Positions 1-11,192 of a stretch of 64,000 nt of DNA are shown here, piece after piece. The notes under the pieces are model-generated. The model was not told where the DNA came from and did no database searches. It was given only the letters and a program-made list of their open reading frames with translations. Both the position numbers and the translations under genes were made by a program. This stretch comes from Penicillus capitatus (taxonomy: Eukaryota > Chlorophyta): contig OZ287703.1 of the NCBI GenBank assembly GCA_965649825.1, forward strand, positions 124,001 to 188,000. The letters run 5' to 3'. Within the stretch, counting starts at the first letter, position 1; every line of letters starts with the position of its first letter.

Positions 1-826
1 GAAGACGCGTGCAGTTTCGCACCGGATGATCGTGCGAACGATCAAAGTCGACTGGATCGAGTGTGGGATATCGAAATGATCGATGCATTGCGATCTTTGG
101 TAACAGAATAATTCCAAGTGTCAATCGTTATCGATATGAAGTGTGACGATATGTGTCACGTACATTTGCGAGATCGATGCTTTCATGTACGACTTGTTCA
201 ACAATGATCGATGGAAGCAGAGTCGTAGAATTCTCTCTTCGGTGAATCGCCTTCATTGGGCATCGGACTTCCTCCGATCGAATCAGACGAATTGCACAAG
301 AATCGTCGAAGGCGTCTCGAATTGGGTAGAGTTGGAGGACTGAAGATAGATCGCTTCGATTTCGATGTACAGCGATCGATCGATCTAAGGTTCGAAGAAA
401 GCTCTCTCTCGTCGTCTTGCTGTCGAAAACGACTTCACTTCTTTCCTTTCCATGCCTACTACTCACATGCGACTCGATAACGATTGTGCGGAGTTTCTAA
501 TGTCCTTTGGAACTCGGCAATTGTGGTGCTACGGACGGAGATTTCGTCTCGACGAGAGACATCGTACAAAACAGCTCGATTGTGCCTGTCGTATTCTGTA
601 TCGTCTGCCCGAATAGTCTTCAGACAAGTGAAAGCAAAGAAATTTTCTAATGTGTTAACGATACAACCGAGATCCGAATCGACGCGGACGTAACGGGTCA
701 CTGGTTTTCGATCGTCCTTTCGGTAGTATTCGTAATGCCCGACGATATCAAATCACTCGAACACATGTTCAGATTTTGCATTCGTTACCCTCTGGAGAAA
801 ACGCCAAGATGCCCCATACGAGCCAG
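1..826. other. Left flank outside the inverted repeat; no gene seen
   Basis: No convincing reading frame: only short overlapping ORFs with no recognisable domain. The sequence is unusually rich in CGATCG/ATCGAT words, as are 48.8-49.5 kb and 55.45-55.6 kb. Similarity to the right arm stops at about base 827. Confidence 0.5.
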
Positions 827-827
827 A

Positions 828-1135
828 TCATCGATCACAGAAACAAACGTCTTCTATCAGAACTGGTCCAAGAGCCGGGGTTGAAACGTTTCCTCCGCCA
901 GCCATGACAAAGGCACCCAAATCCACATCCGTCTGACATCTCGCGTCGAACAGGAACGCGAAAGTCTCGACTTGGAGAAGTCGGCGATGACGAGACAGAG
1001 ATAGATCCATCCACGCGGACAACCATTCCAATCTTCCCAGAGAGAGAGATAGACCGGCTGCAGATGCGCGACGAGAAACACCTCGACGTCACACTCTGGT
1101 TCTCTGAAGCTCCTCGCAGTCCTCGAGTTTACCAA
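828..1135 (-). pseudogene. Exon of an unidentified gene, frameshifted in this copy
   Basis: The frame shared with 44425-44709 contains EWLSAWMDLSLSRHRRLLQ and then FLFDARCQTD and DLGAFVMAGGGNV. Substitutions between the copies keep this frame open, which suggests a real protein, though I recognise no family. Just upstream this copy has a longer CT run (near 1040-1050) that adds 2 nt relative to the right arm and breaks the continuous frame seen there. It may be a pseudogene, or an intron may hide the shift. Confidence 0.35.
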
Positions 1136-2165
1136 ATGTCGTCAGCTTCGCGCCCTTCGTTGGATGGACAGCAACATTCTCCCAGACATATATCTGGTTA
1201 GCTGGCTGGTGGCGGAAGAGAGAGACATTGTCTCTCTCCACTGCGAGAGAAGCGGGCTCTGAAGAGTTCGATACGAAGCCTCGTCGGTTCGAATGTGGCG
1301 CATTCAGCATGAGTCATCGTCGAGGCAGATGTCAAGGGACTTCCGTCCGATGCATCCTCGACGCGAGGAGTCGAGGCCGTGTCATACCAGACAGAGGCAC
1401 CGGCTTCGGTGCTGATGCCGTCCGTCGGGGAACTGCAGTAAACAAAGCAACAGCACGGGCGAAGAGCTGAGACCCGCAGTCTGGGTTTTGTTCTGCACCG
1501 CATTCGAGGACCGAAGGGGAAGTCGCCGCATGGACATCCTTCCGCAGATGACAGCCAGACGCGACAGCACCAGTGCTGTCCGTCGTCGACCGGCGTCGCA
1601 GCACAGCAAACGCGTAGCTCTGCTGCGAACGGCGTCTGCTCACTGCACAGCCGCGGTAGGACACCGATGGATGCATCATGGCCTCCGGACCGGGGGACGA
1701 AGCGGGAGACGAGGAGACGGCGTTGCGCGGCCAGTCCACCGGCGCTCGGTCGTCGGCGCGGACGTCGATAGCGTGGATTTCTCTCTTCGCATGTCCCACC
1801 GCCGCACCGGACCAGTCGCAGCGGGAGTTGAACGGCCGTCCACAACGAACCGCCCAGGCGGAAACGTCCGTCTGTCTGCGGAGGGTCGCCCTCGTCCCTC
1901 ATCAGAAGTTCAGCAGAGAGGGGGGCCCGACCGTCAAGGCGGCGCGATTCGGAGCCCAGAGTCCGATGGTCTAGACTCTGCGAAGGGGCGCTCTCTCGAG
2001 CCGTCTTGCTGCGTTCGGCTGCTGGAACTTGTCTCCGAAGCTGTTCTTACAGCAGAAGTCTAAGGACAAGGTTGAATGGAATGGGCAGGTGAATTTCACT
2101 GCCGCTTTTTCTGAGAATAAACACCAACACATTCATCGCCGGTAAGAGCAATCCTCTCTGGCAAT
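1136..2165. other. Unresolved ORF region downstream of F-box/LRR A
   Basis: Several long overlapping frames lie here on both strands, the largest about 190-230 codons. The copy at 43394-44424 differs by single-base indels (for example near 1880-1900), which changes which frame is open. A multi-exon minus-strand gene continuing into 828-1135 is possible. I cannot choose a frame. Confidence 0.3.
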
Positions 2166-3774
2166 CTAGATTTCGCATCCAAAATCGTCTAGATTTGATT
2201 TCAGTTCCAGTCTGTGGAGACACGGGAATCTTTTATATATCTCTCGCTGATCCACGCTGTCCCTCTCGGAGCACAAACAGGTTAGCTCCCTCAGTCTCTT
2301 CAGCTCTCCCCCGGACAGATACTCCAGTGGCGGAGCTCCGTACGTGCCGCACCTGAAATCCAGCACCCGCAGACCCGATAGAAGGTTGATTCGACTGCGG
2401 AAGTCGGGTCTGTCCAACTCGTGGCCGTGGTGTACCAACTGCAGCTCGGTCAGTTCGGAGAGATCTGCCAGAGTCGCGAAGAACTGGCTGTCTGCCTCCA
2501 CCTGCTCCAGAGACAGGCGCTGGAGGGACCTCATCTCGCGGAACGTCCGACTCGGAAGACGGTGTCGCGTTCCGCCGTTCTTGATCGCCAGGGAGATGAG
2601 ACCTGTCATCTGAACCAAGCAGCCAGCCAGATCCGCCGGAAGGTCTCGGACCGTCTCGATTCTGAGCTCTGTCAACGCGGTTGGACATTGCAGGTTCGAC
2701 TGGAGTCGGACGCCGCAGAGATGGAGACGCCTCAGCTGAGTCCACGATGCAAAGGAGCTCGGTGGCTCGATCTTCGGCGCAGGAGACTGGATACTGCCGA
2801 AACCCAGAGATTTCAGCGTCGTCAAGTGAAAGATTGTTCTCAGGAGACATTCCGCGTTGCCTCTTGCATCGCGGATATCCAGCGCGGTCAGAGTGTCCAT
2901 CTGTTGCAGCGCAGTCTCCAGATCGTTGTCTTTGCATTGGACGTCGTCCAGTCGGAGGCTCTCCAATCTCGAGAATCCGGACAGATGAGATGCGTCCGTG
3001 AGCGGAAGCACGTTGGAGTGTCCGGCCTGCAGTGCTCGCAGACTCCACGCATAAGGATAGATGATCTACAGCGCAGTCGGTCACACGAGCCGTCGCACTT
3101 TATGCACGCACCTCGATGAGTGGAATCTGAGTTCCTGTGTATTCATAGCTGCAAGTGTGTGTGTACGCTTCGAGTTTTGTCAGATGCGGCGTTTTTTGAA
3201 AAAGCAGCTCTCCTGATCTGTTTATGAGAAGACTGATGCTGAGTTTTAATTCTTTGATTCTTTGCAGTTCCGATATGGGATCGGCGTCCACGACGTCGGT
3301 GGCGTTACAGAGTTCCACTTCCAGAGATGTCAGCTGCGTCAGGCGTCGCAGCGTGGGAATGAACGAGTGAAGGACATCACGAGATCCGATTCGGAGAGAC
3401 AACGAGAGAAGTGCCGACATCGAAGGGAGTCCACTCTGCACGGTCTCGGGAAACTGCAAGTTTCTGGGTGGAAGGAGGAGCTGTAGATGTGAGAGATGAC
3501 TCAGACTGGCCGGAGAAAAGCTGTCGACCACAGAAGACTCACAAGACAAGCTGAGTGTTGCGATGCGCTTGAAGCGATGGGTTAGCCAAGGAAGCCTTTC
3601 GGCTGAAATGGACTTGATCTTGAGCGGCAACTCATCGCTGACATCTCTCCAGCGGCGACAGACGAGTCGATAGGTAGACGTACCATCGTCGATGAGCGTT
3701 TCTAAAACCTTTCCGAGATAACGGTCGTCCTCTAGTAAGGCGCGTATTGCAGAACCCGGAGTGAGAAAAGACAT
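2166..3774 (-). CDS. F-box/leucine-rich-repeat protein A (left copy)
   Basis: Two exons, 3774-3112 and 3065-2166, are joined across a 46-nt GTGCGT...GTAG intron in phase 0, giving about 520 residues. Residues about 13-45 form an F-box-like helix set (LLEDDRYLGKVLETLIDD, then RLVCRRWRDV). Irregular LRRs with repeated LxxLxxL spacing follow to the end. F-box/LRR proteins normally serve as substrate receptors of SCF ubiquitin ligases: the F-box binds SKP1 and the LRRs bind the target. I chose the ATG at 3774 because it aligns with the start of the right-arm copy. The exon 2 protein appears identical to that copy, while the first ~90 residues are strongly diverged. The same family occurs at 12948-14616, with the same intron position and a 900-nt exon 2. 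Confidence 0.82.
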
Positions 3775-4837
3775 GTCGATTTGTACTGAAAACGCGTCAA
3801 CGCAGTAGTGGGCTTTCGAGGACAACTTGGTCGCGTCTACGTATCCACGAAGTCCACAACTGGGTCTTATTTTGTTCACATCCGATTCTGCGCAACCGTT
3901 CTAAACGGAAACTGTCTCGTCAGAGATATTACCTAAGCCTTTGCATCATGCTGACAAACAGGAGCAACCTAGGAAAAGCGATGTCCGTAAACGAAGGCAA
4001 AAACAAAACTGTACCGCGAGTTTAAACTGAAATACACTTCTGTGGCGTATGAAAGCGTCCCGCCTTTTCATCGTGAAGGGCGTCTTCGTTTCCGTCGCTT
4101 AAGGTCAAACGTGAGACGCATGTCCCGACGAAGGCGACTGGGATGTGGGCCACGGACAACAAAAACGGCCAATCTCCGCCGTTAGTTGGAAATGAACAGC
4201 CATTTAGGTGTGTGAGGAACCTCGCGTCACAGATTACGCCTTACTTAGCGCACTCGTGTCTCGCGAACGCCTGTGAGATGTTCGGGGTGACTCTGGTCGA
4301 TCCTTATGCTCGGCGTGGCGATATCTGCCAAGTCGTTGTACGAAACGGTCGACTGGCTGAGCTGTCACGTCATCTTTCCTTCGGTGCCGGCGAATACATA
4401 CGGCGAGCTCTTTCTCTCGATTCTTGTTTTTCATATTAGATTTCAGGCACTGCTGAGAAGCTGTGTAAGATTGTTTCCAGAAGAGTGTGTGGCGAAGAAC
4501 CGTCTTGGACTCTCGTTGTCACTGCAGGGAGTAGTGCTTCGAATGCGGACTTCGAATGGAAGCTGTCTGCAATAACTGACCATTTCTCTTTGCGTAAAGA
4601 GCCCGTGTGGTCACCTATCTGGACTCGATTCGTCTGCGCGCATCTTCTATTGAAGGACAGAAAGAGAACCGCATTTCCTGGAGACGTAGCGCGAGCAGTT
4701 CAAAAATGGACAATTGGATTCAACTAAGGCAAGTTTTGTGAGGTACCGAATCATCTGACTTTGGTGCGTGTGGAGAGATTCGCGATAATCGAACGGTGAA
4801 GCGACTGGCAATGCGATGCCCAGGAACTGTGCACTGA
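3775..4837. other. Intergenic stretch, no supportable gene
   Basis: Only short unconserved ORFs are present. The equivalent right-arm interval (about 40.7-41.8 kb) carries the 5' part of a TPR gene and the F-box gene promoter. Here the sequence has drifted too far to show them. Confidence 0.4.
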
Positions 4838-5200
4838 ATGAATCATCAAAGCGGCGGCATCGATGTCTTCCCGATCACCGTTACCTCTCACCTCTCCGCT
4901 TCAAATGAAACACTACTTGGCCACCGCCATTCCGACAGGACAGCCGCATTGCTGAGAATTCTGGAACATCTCTACTGCTGCTGTGAGTTCTACCAGCTGA
5001 GCTCGATGACGTGTATCCGCATGCACGAACGCACGATTACGTCACGTCATAGATCGCGGCGGAGAAACTTATCGAACTCGGTCGCCTTGTGCCAGGCGCA
5101 CATGGCTTCAAGGGTAAAAACGCACTCCAGAAAACCATCACCCTCTCTTCGCAAACACGTTGGACGCTGATTCTTCCTTAGTCTCTGTAACAATGCGTTG
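4838..5200 (+). pseudogene. Decayed TPR-protein gene (left-arm relic)
   Basis: The frame HSDRTAALLRILEHLY followed by CCCEFYQLSSM lines up with RFSEAAALLTEGVKRF and PDCYKLRRL of the TPR gene at 23.35-23.83 kb. Nucleotide similarity continues through the conserved TACGTCACGTC and ATCGAACTCG words. After the exon B donor (here G|GTAAAAACG) the last coding exon is missing, and similarity resumes only at CACCCTCTCTTCG. It lies in the same position, next to a hairpin, as the intact right-arm gene, so it is probably an old decayed copy. Confidence 0.5.
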
Positions 5201-5553
5201 TGTAATTCATATTCGCTCGAGTTTCGGCATTGCCATCATGTTCTGCTCTTGCCTTGGCGGTTTCGCGGACGACAGCCTCTATGTATTCTTCCACATCTCA
5301 TCTGTCGCCGACGCAACAATCGAGTGGCCTCGGCTACCCTTCATTAAGTCTTCGACTGTGAACGCGCCTTGCGAGAACAGACAAATGTGGAAGCTGATAC
5401 GCAGCCCTTAGATCGAGTGACGATCTCACGCTTTGTTGTCCGGAAAGCGGCCGTTGATCCCTCCGCTTCTTCGACGACGCTCGAGGCTGAGGCGGGTCTG
5501 TGTTTGCGATCATGCCGAAGAAGACGTTCGTCGATATCGGTGGATGAACCGAC

Positions 5554-5734
5554 GTGACAGGACGCGCGCGCGACAGGAGTCGGTATATGCTCAGGTCGCC
5601 CACCACACGAACGTGTCCTCCCGAGGCGCTTCGATCCCGGGGCACTTGTCCCGGGATCGAAGCGCCTCAAGAGGACACGTTCGACTGGTGGACAACCTGA
5701 GCATATACCGACTCCTGTCGCGCGTGTCCTGTCA
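5554..5734. repeat. Long near-perfect hairpin (copy 1 of 3)
   Basis: Two arms of about 86 bp, beginning GTGACAGGACGCGCG and ending CGCGTGTCCTGTCAC, face each other around an 8-base centre (gcacttgt) flanked by cccggg. Mismatches are few. Related copies lie at 24205-24385 and, inverted, at 39670-39851. All three have the TPR-side flank (GATATCGGTGGATGAACCGAC) on one side. No open frame or transposase is present, so it could be a foldback/MITE-like element or a structured non-coding region. Confidence 0.85.
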
Positions 5735-6173
5735 CATCGTTCCGTCCGTACCGCTTGACTTCACAAGATGGCGAGCTCGTTCCCCGGAGAAGACGACCTC
5801 CTCCCGATCAAGGAGCATACGTGTACATAGGAACATTCCAAAACGGCCGAGAATGCCCAAAGACGTTGCGTCGAACGAGGAGGCAGCGCATCGGCAGCCT
5901 CGGTGGGCTCTGTTGCTGTTGCATCCATGTTCTCGAAAGCGATGTGCTTGCTCTGTCTCGGCGAGTCGCGAACTCTTAACGGACAAACCGTGACGGTTTC
6001 GCTTTTGTTTTCTTTCCATTCTCCGGCGCAGATTCCCTTTACGCAGATCTTGTCTGTAACGCGGCCGCCGCATAGACAGACGTATCCTGCGTCGAAAAAA
6101 CTCCGAACAGCATTCTCAGTCAGCCGAACGGTGTGGCGGACACAGTCGACGCACAGAGCAATCAGAGTTCGCC

Positions 6174-7729
6174 ATGTTGTCCGACCAATCCCAGACTTTA
6201 CCGAAGAAACGGTTTCCTCGACCAGACGGCCTCTACTGGAGTTACTTTCTCCTCGGCTCCGGATACCTGACCCCCTGGAATGCGCTCATTAGCGCCGTCG
6301 ACTACTTCAACGATATCTACCCCGTGCACACCATCCATTGAAACCTCGCCGAATGCCTCTGTATGCAGGAGCGGGATGCGTTGAGATGGATATCCGTCTG
6401 CTTCTTCGCGACGGCTTTCATCACGGTTCTCGTCAACAGCCTCGTTCCGGCGGCTGACAGAGGACATAGCCGAGTCTCCATTGGCCTGTTGCTCTTCGTC
6501 GTCTCGATCTCCTTCATCCCACTGGTCTCTTCCATCGCACTCTGATGCATCCCTCATGCTGGGTCCCCTTTCAGATGGATTGCCTCCTCGTTCAAGAAGG
6601 AGAATCGACGGATGCGTCCTTCGCGGTGCTCGTGGCTTTGATCGTGCCGATCGGCATCGGCCACGCGCTGAATGAAGGATGCTCCTTCGGCGCCGTCATC
6701 TTTCTTCCCCTCGAGTACAACCACGTACGGGCCAGCCACGTCCCGCCGCCGCCATCCGACGACTCCTGCGTCTAGGCATACATTCGAGGGACAGGTCTAT
6801 GCGGACTGTTGATCGCCCTGCTGCGCATCATGACCAAAGCGGCCTTCGCGGAATCGACAGACGGTCTCCGCATCAGCTCCCGTGTTTTCTTCGCCTTCAC
6901 GGCTCTGTACTGTGTCCTCTGTCTGGTGGCACAGCGCTGCATCATTGTCCCGCATTCCCTCTTCCTCCAACAAGCGCACCAGCAAGATCTCTCGTCCCTT
7001 CCCCTCCTCGCGCACGACGGCGGTGAAACGCCAGACGGAGTCTGGGACGGCATCCGCAAGAGCGCGTGGGTGCAGGCTGTCCACAAGATCGGACGGGATG
7101 GATTCCACGTCCTCCTTCTCTTCTTCGTCACGTACACCGTCGTCCCTGGCGTTCCTTCCGATGCGCAGGTCGGTTCGTGCAATGCCGTCTCTGTCGGTCT
7201 GCAGACGGTGTGGTGGCGGCAGAGCTCGACGCTTGGCGACTGGTACGGTGTGATGCTGATCGGGATCTTCGCCGCCGCAAATTTCATATCCCGACAGGTG
7301 CCATCCAGCTGGGTGCTGAAGGAGGAAAGGACGCTGACGGCATCGCTGCTCCTCAGAATGGCCCTGATTCCTTTGATCTTTGTCGTCACACGCTACACCT
7401 ACAACCCCTTCGCCGTCTCCTTGCTCATCCTCCTGGTCGGCCTGTCGCAAGGGTGGGTGCATACCCCGCGAGGATCGCCTTCTCTTTGCGCCTGATCCGT
7501 GCGAATGATTGCGTCTAGGTACTTCGGGATGTCGGTCTTTGCGATGGGCAATCGGAGAATGCGAGGTGGAGATGGTGCCTTCGTCGGCGGAAACGCACTC
7601 GCTTTCGCATTGGCCCTCGGCATATGCTCAGGCAGTCTGGGTTCTGTACTCTGGTCGAAACTGGACTATAGACGGGACAGCTGGCTGGCTGCCGCTAGAG
7701 CCTTTTTTGCTTTCCCACGGAGAGAATAA
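6174..7729 (+). CDS. Equilibrative nucleoside transporter, ENT family (left-arm copy)
   Basis: Six exons: 6174-6323, 6369-6524, 6575-6724, 6776-7168, 7223-7452 and 7519-7729, giving 429 residues. ENT hallmarks are YFLLGSGYLTPWNALISAVD in the first membrane segment, RIMTKAAF in exon 4, then a loop rich in acidic and polar residues, and LGDWYG at the start of exon 5. ENT proteins have about eleven membrane helices and move nucleosides or nucleobases down their gradient; in parasites they feed purine salvage. The substrate cannot be read from sequence. The tail runs about 18 residues past the point where the other four copies end, because of an extra AT in GGACTATAGACGG. Confidence 0.9.
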
Positions 7730-8396
7730 ATGGGACAACTCTGATCCAAGTGTCAAGATTCTCGTCGTCTGCTTGACAGGTCTGTCTGTAGCTGCGCGAT
7801 ACAACGCATTCGAATCGTCTTCAGGAGACTCCGTGTCCCTAACATGAAGAGTCGTTTTCCGACAGGAGTGGGAGGCGACAATCTCGTCGATTCAAAGAAG
7901 CCTCTCGAGCCATTTTAAAAACTACGTTGAACGCAAGATGCCAAGTCATACGTAAGGCAGACCGTTGTCCACTCTACGCCAAATGTGTCGAACTCGACCG
8001 CAGTCTGTCGACTCTCCGTCCGCCAAATGGAAAATAGCTAATCGAGGAGCTATTGTGCTAAACCGCGAGCATTTCAGGCTGCTTGCTTCTCCGAATAGAC
8101 GTAAGAGATTCTGTTATGGACGATCCGGCGCCATCAGCACGAGACGATGAGTGGCATGCGAGGTAAGCTGATCGATCCAGATTCACACAATGAATGCGTT
8201 TCGAGGAGGACGCCTAACACAGAGAACGAAGGAAATGCGAATCCAGAGCGGTAAGTGAAGATCTAGCCCATCTTCAAACAAAGCTTCAAGACGTGCTGAT
8301 CAACAGAAGAGCTTCCCTGCCCCATGTCTCTCCTCCTTCACAGACAAGTGCCCGAGTCCGTCCATCAGAGTATGACTTCAGACAAAGGCATTTCCA
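7730..8396. other. Intergenic stretch, no gene seen
   Basis: Only short ORFs without domains, and no frame is better conserved than the others in the right-arm copy (about 37.0-37.7 kb). Confidence 0.4.
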
Positions 8397-8792
8397 TTGA
8401 ACACGCCACCGACCGAACACGTTACCAAACAGCGCCATAGATGCAGCGGCAGAACTGCCCAGCCGCGAGTGCGATTCGCACACTGCGCCGTCAGCTCGGA
8501 TCGTTGTTACCGGAAGGTTCTTATCGTCGATGACAGGACAGCCAGTGATACGGACAACAGCGAATGCGATGAACGCGACGCGACTGCGAGATGCGGCTGC
8601 CCTTGGCTGGCTCACTTTCTCAACTCCGGCGCGTCCGTCGACTTCGACGCGTCAACGGCATCTGCATCGACCGAACTGCGCCGTCGAAGTAAAGACGACG
8701 AAGACATTCGCGCCGTCGAAGTAAGGACGACGAAGACATCCGCGCCGTCCCCCTTTCATGCGATGACGGTCACAACAGGTGAGCGCTGCTGA
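8397..8792 (+). CDS. Hypothetical ORF, possibly one ankyrin-like segment
   Basis: This frame contains CPWLAHFLNSGASVDFDAS, which resembles the second helix and loop of an ankyrin repeat, followed by a region made by a 32-bp tandem duplication. Its 3' two thirds are open in the right arm too (36613-36960, minus strand). A 4-nt length difference upstream changes the frame of the N-terminal part between copies. No start or splice sites could be fixed, so this may be an exon or chance. Confidence 0.25.
   Translation: MNTPPTEHVTKQRHRCSGRTAQPRVRFAHCAVSSDRCYRKVLIVDDRTASDTDNSECDERDATARCGCPWLAHFLNSGASVDFDASTASASTELRRRSKDDEDIRAVEVRTTKTSAPSPFHAMTVTTGERC
8679..8742 (+). repeat. 32-bp direct tandem duplication
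   Basis: The unit starting CGCCGTCGAAGTAAAGACGA occurs twice head to tail with two mismatches. The same duplication is at 36661-36724 in the right arm, so it predates the inverted duplication or was copied with it. Confidence 0.8.
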
Positions 8793-9814
8793 ACGAAACG
8801 CGGCGTTTACAGGTGAAAGACGAAGCCGCGTCGTCACAGGGACAAACGCGACGCTGTCACATACCGAAAAGTGGACGTCGGCACTCGCTAGCTGAAACAA
8901 TGACCGTGCTGTTTGTCTAAAGGACTGTAGCAACCGCGTTTTTTAGCTGACCACAGAACGAAATCCGAGATCGCGACATCGACGCATGCATTCGGGAGTC
9001 CGCATAGAGTACTAGATTCACCACGCGGCCTTTTCTCAAATGCGTTTTCTCTTGTTCGCTTCTTAACGCGTCTATCGGGTGACAGACTCGCGACAGCAGA
9101 GACGGTCTGCTCGAACGCGAACTTCTGACGGCGTCGCATCCCTACCATCAGCTGTACATTTTCTTACCGTTTAGTAAGGATCGCGCAAAACGGACATGCC
9201 TTCCTCGCCTTCATCCGACGGCACAGTCGCCTGTCTGTTCGACGTGTAGAAGACGAAGATGCTTCGACCAGCGTACGGCTCGAAGGCTCTGAACCCATCG
9301 TCGGTCATCTGTGGTAAATCGACAAAAGGGTGCGGCAAACCAAAAAACGCGTTGCGCGTGAAGTCCGCCTTCAGCGAAATCGCGAAAGCATGTGTTTGCG
9401 CAGGTCCTGCAGAAAAGCGAAGGACAGCGGCAAAGTGCATGGAACGCAAAAACGACGGAGTCTGTGGACATCTGTCCAACATGACGCGGAAAACGCCAAC
9501 ACATGCAGCCAGCTGTCCCAAACGAACAGCGACGAAGCTGCGTTCAGCCATCACGTCGCACGACCTTCTCAATTTGCGACAGGCGTTGAACACATTTGAC
9601 ACGACGTGTCCCGTCAGTCAAACGACGCATTCGGCTGGAGGATCCGATTTGATACCGACGTCGATTCTGCGGAGGCGAGCTTGCCAGTTGCAGGCTGCCC
9701 TTGAAGAGAACAGTTTCGCTTCAGGGCAGAAGCTCCTGATGACGAATAGACACCATGAAGGTGAACCACGTGTCCCTGCCTCACCTGGCTGCATGGAAGA
9801 TGCATTCTCTGGCC
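8793..9814. other. Two overlapping ORFs on opposite strands, coding strand undecided
   Basis: A minus-strand frame (9602-9171, 143 codons) and a plus-strand frame (9259-9819, 186 codons) overlap. Both stay open in the right arm (35845-36228 plus; 36140-35580 minus) with similar numbers of amino-acid changes. Neither shows a known domain. At most one is likely to be real. Confidence 0.3.
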
Positions 9815-9822
9815 TATAAAAG
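9815..9822 (+). promoter_or_regulatory. TATA box of the secreted ankyrin gene
   Basis: TATAAAAG lies 86 nt upstream of the ATG at 9908, a usual position for a eukaryotic core promoter. It is preserved in the right-arm copy at 35577-35584. Confidence 0.6.
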
Positions 9823-9907
9823 CGATGCCTCCGAGCAAAACCCATTCGAGCTTTGGCATCGCGTCTAGAAAAGCGAACGGACGTCCTGTTTGTGTTCTGC
9901 ATCCAAC

Positions 9908-10722
9908 ATGTCGCCTTCTCTGCTTGCCGTTTTCGTCTGTCTTGCGGCTGCATCCCGCGTTGGTACGTTCGTTCGATGGACCTGCGTGCGCTGTATGGTG
10001 GTGTGTTTGCCGTAGTCCACGCGGTTACTTGCCCGGACGATGCCTGCGGAATTGTCGACCGCACGGACCCAAACAGCCTCGCTCCTTTGCTCCCCAACCC
10101 CGTGCTTTGTGATTGCACATGCGATGACACAGGGAATACTCTCTTCCATCGCTCCGTTCCATCCAAATGCAGTCAATGCATCGAGATGCTTGTCGCAGCA
10201 GAATGCGACGTCGACGTTCGGGACAGCGCTGGAAATACGGCGTTGCACGATGCCGCCGCGCAGTGCTGCAATGTGCCGTTGACGGTGAGCCATGACGCCG
10301 ACCCTCTTTCTATGACAAACGCCTTCTTGCAGTATTTGTTAGATCAGGGCGCCGATCCGGCGGCAACTAACAACGTACCCGATACGCCTCTCTGCGTCGT
10401 GGGCACGGACAGTCCCCCCAATCCAAGCGAATGCGGCATCGTCGCTCGCAACATCATCGGCGTGAGTCCCCCTCTTCCTCCGTCAGACGTATGCTTCGCG
10501 GACAGCACAACGTTCGTGTTCTGCCCCTGCAACGTCTGCTACAGCGGAAGGCTTCCGTACGAAGAAGCGATTGCAAACGGGTTCCGAGGAGTCGCAGACG
10601 TACCCTATCATAATGTCACCCTTCGCCTTCCCCTAACGTCTCCTTCGTATTAGGTTATCGGTCAGGACTGCGGAATGCCTGATCAATGCAACAGCCCCAC
10701 TGGCCCTCCGTGCCCGCCGTGA
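9908..10722 (+). CDS. Secreted cysteine-rich ankyrin-repeat protein (left copy)
   Basis: Three exons, 9908-9962, 10016-10599 and 10654-10722, give 235 residues. Exon 1 encodes a typical signal peptide (MSPSLLAVFVCLAAASR), with a likely cleavage after VHA just inside exon 2. The mature part starts VTCPDDACGIVD and holds at least two ankyrin repeats (GNTLFH...; GNTALHDAAAQC...; FLQYLLDQGADP). Many cysteines and a short C-terminal exon ending in a CNSPTGPPCPP-like tail follow. The introns are 53 and 54 nt and the exon phases agree. Cys-rich secreted ankyrin proteins are candidates for surface or host-directed roles, which is inference. The right-arm copy (35491-34677) has the same structure and length but roughly a dozen amino-acid changes. 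Confidence 0.78.
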
Positions 10723-10855
10723 ATGCGTCATCTCACGCTGAACGGAGCCAATCGAGCCATGTCATCCATCGCATGGCGACGCATCTTTTCTTTCGGCACG
10801 TTTAATAAGTGCCTTTCTCAGCAGTCTTGTGTTTCTCTCTCCCTTTGTTGCTTTT

Positions 10856-11192
10856 TCACAAGTGTGAGTCTGCGTCACTCACATACGTCTGAATCAATAA
10901 ACTTTCTTCGACAGCGTTTAAGAAGTCCATGAGATCTTTAAGCCGTTTGAACGTACCGAGCATTTTCGCACCGACGATGCCGCCAAACAACGCGTCGGCG
11001 GACCCATCCGCCACAACACAGTCCTCTGGGTCTCGCTCCCCGCGCTGAAGTGAAGTAAAATCGCGTATCCGTGCGATTGTCAACTCCATTTACCAACAGC
11101 TGCTGTGCCACGTGTCCACTCCATCCCACAGCTGCGTCCTTCGCCACGCGCTCCGTTGTGCGCTTGAACTCGGAAGCTGCGCTCGGAAGCAT
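10856..11192 (-). CDS. Small hypothetical protein, two exons (left copy)
   Basis: Exons 11192-11094 and 11044-10856 join in phase 0 over a 49-nt GTAAAT...TTCAG intron, giving about 95 residues from MLPSAASEFKRTTERVAKDA to a C-terminal part containing LKDLMDFLNAVEESL, probably helical. The intron and both frames are kept in the right arm (34207-34543). An upstream exon is possible: in the right arm an open frame at 33826-34173 splices in phase with this start, while here a one-base insertion near 11380 stops it. No family recognised. Confidence 0.42.

Noticed and set aside
1488-2063. 191-codon plus-strand ORF
   Set aside because: Arg-rich low-information composition; the C-terminal half changes frame between arms.
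2166-3119. Long ORFs antisense to F-box/LRR A exon 2 (2233-3084 in a second minus frame, 2421-3119 plus)
   Set aside because: Shadows of a GC-balanced coding exon; both arms show silent changes only in the LRR frame.
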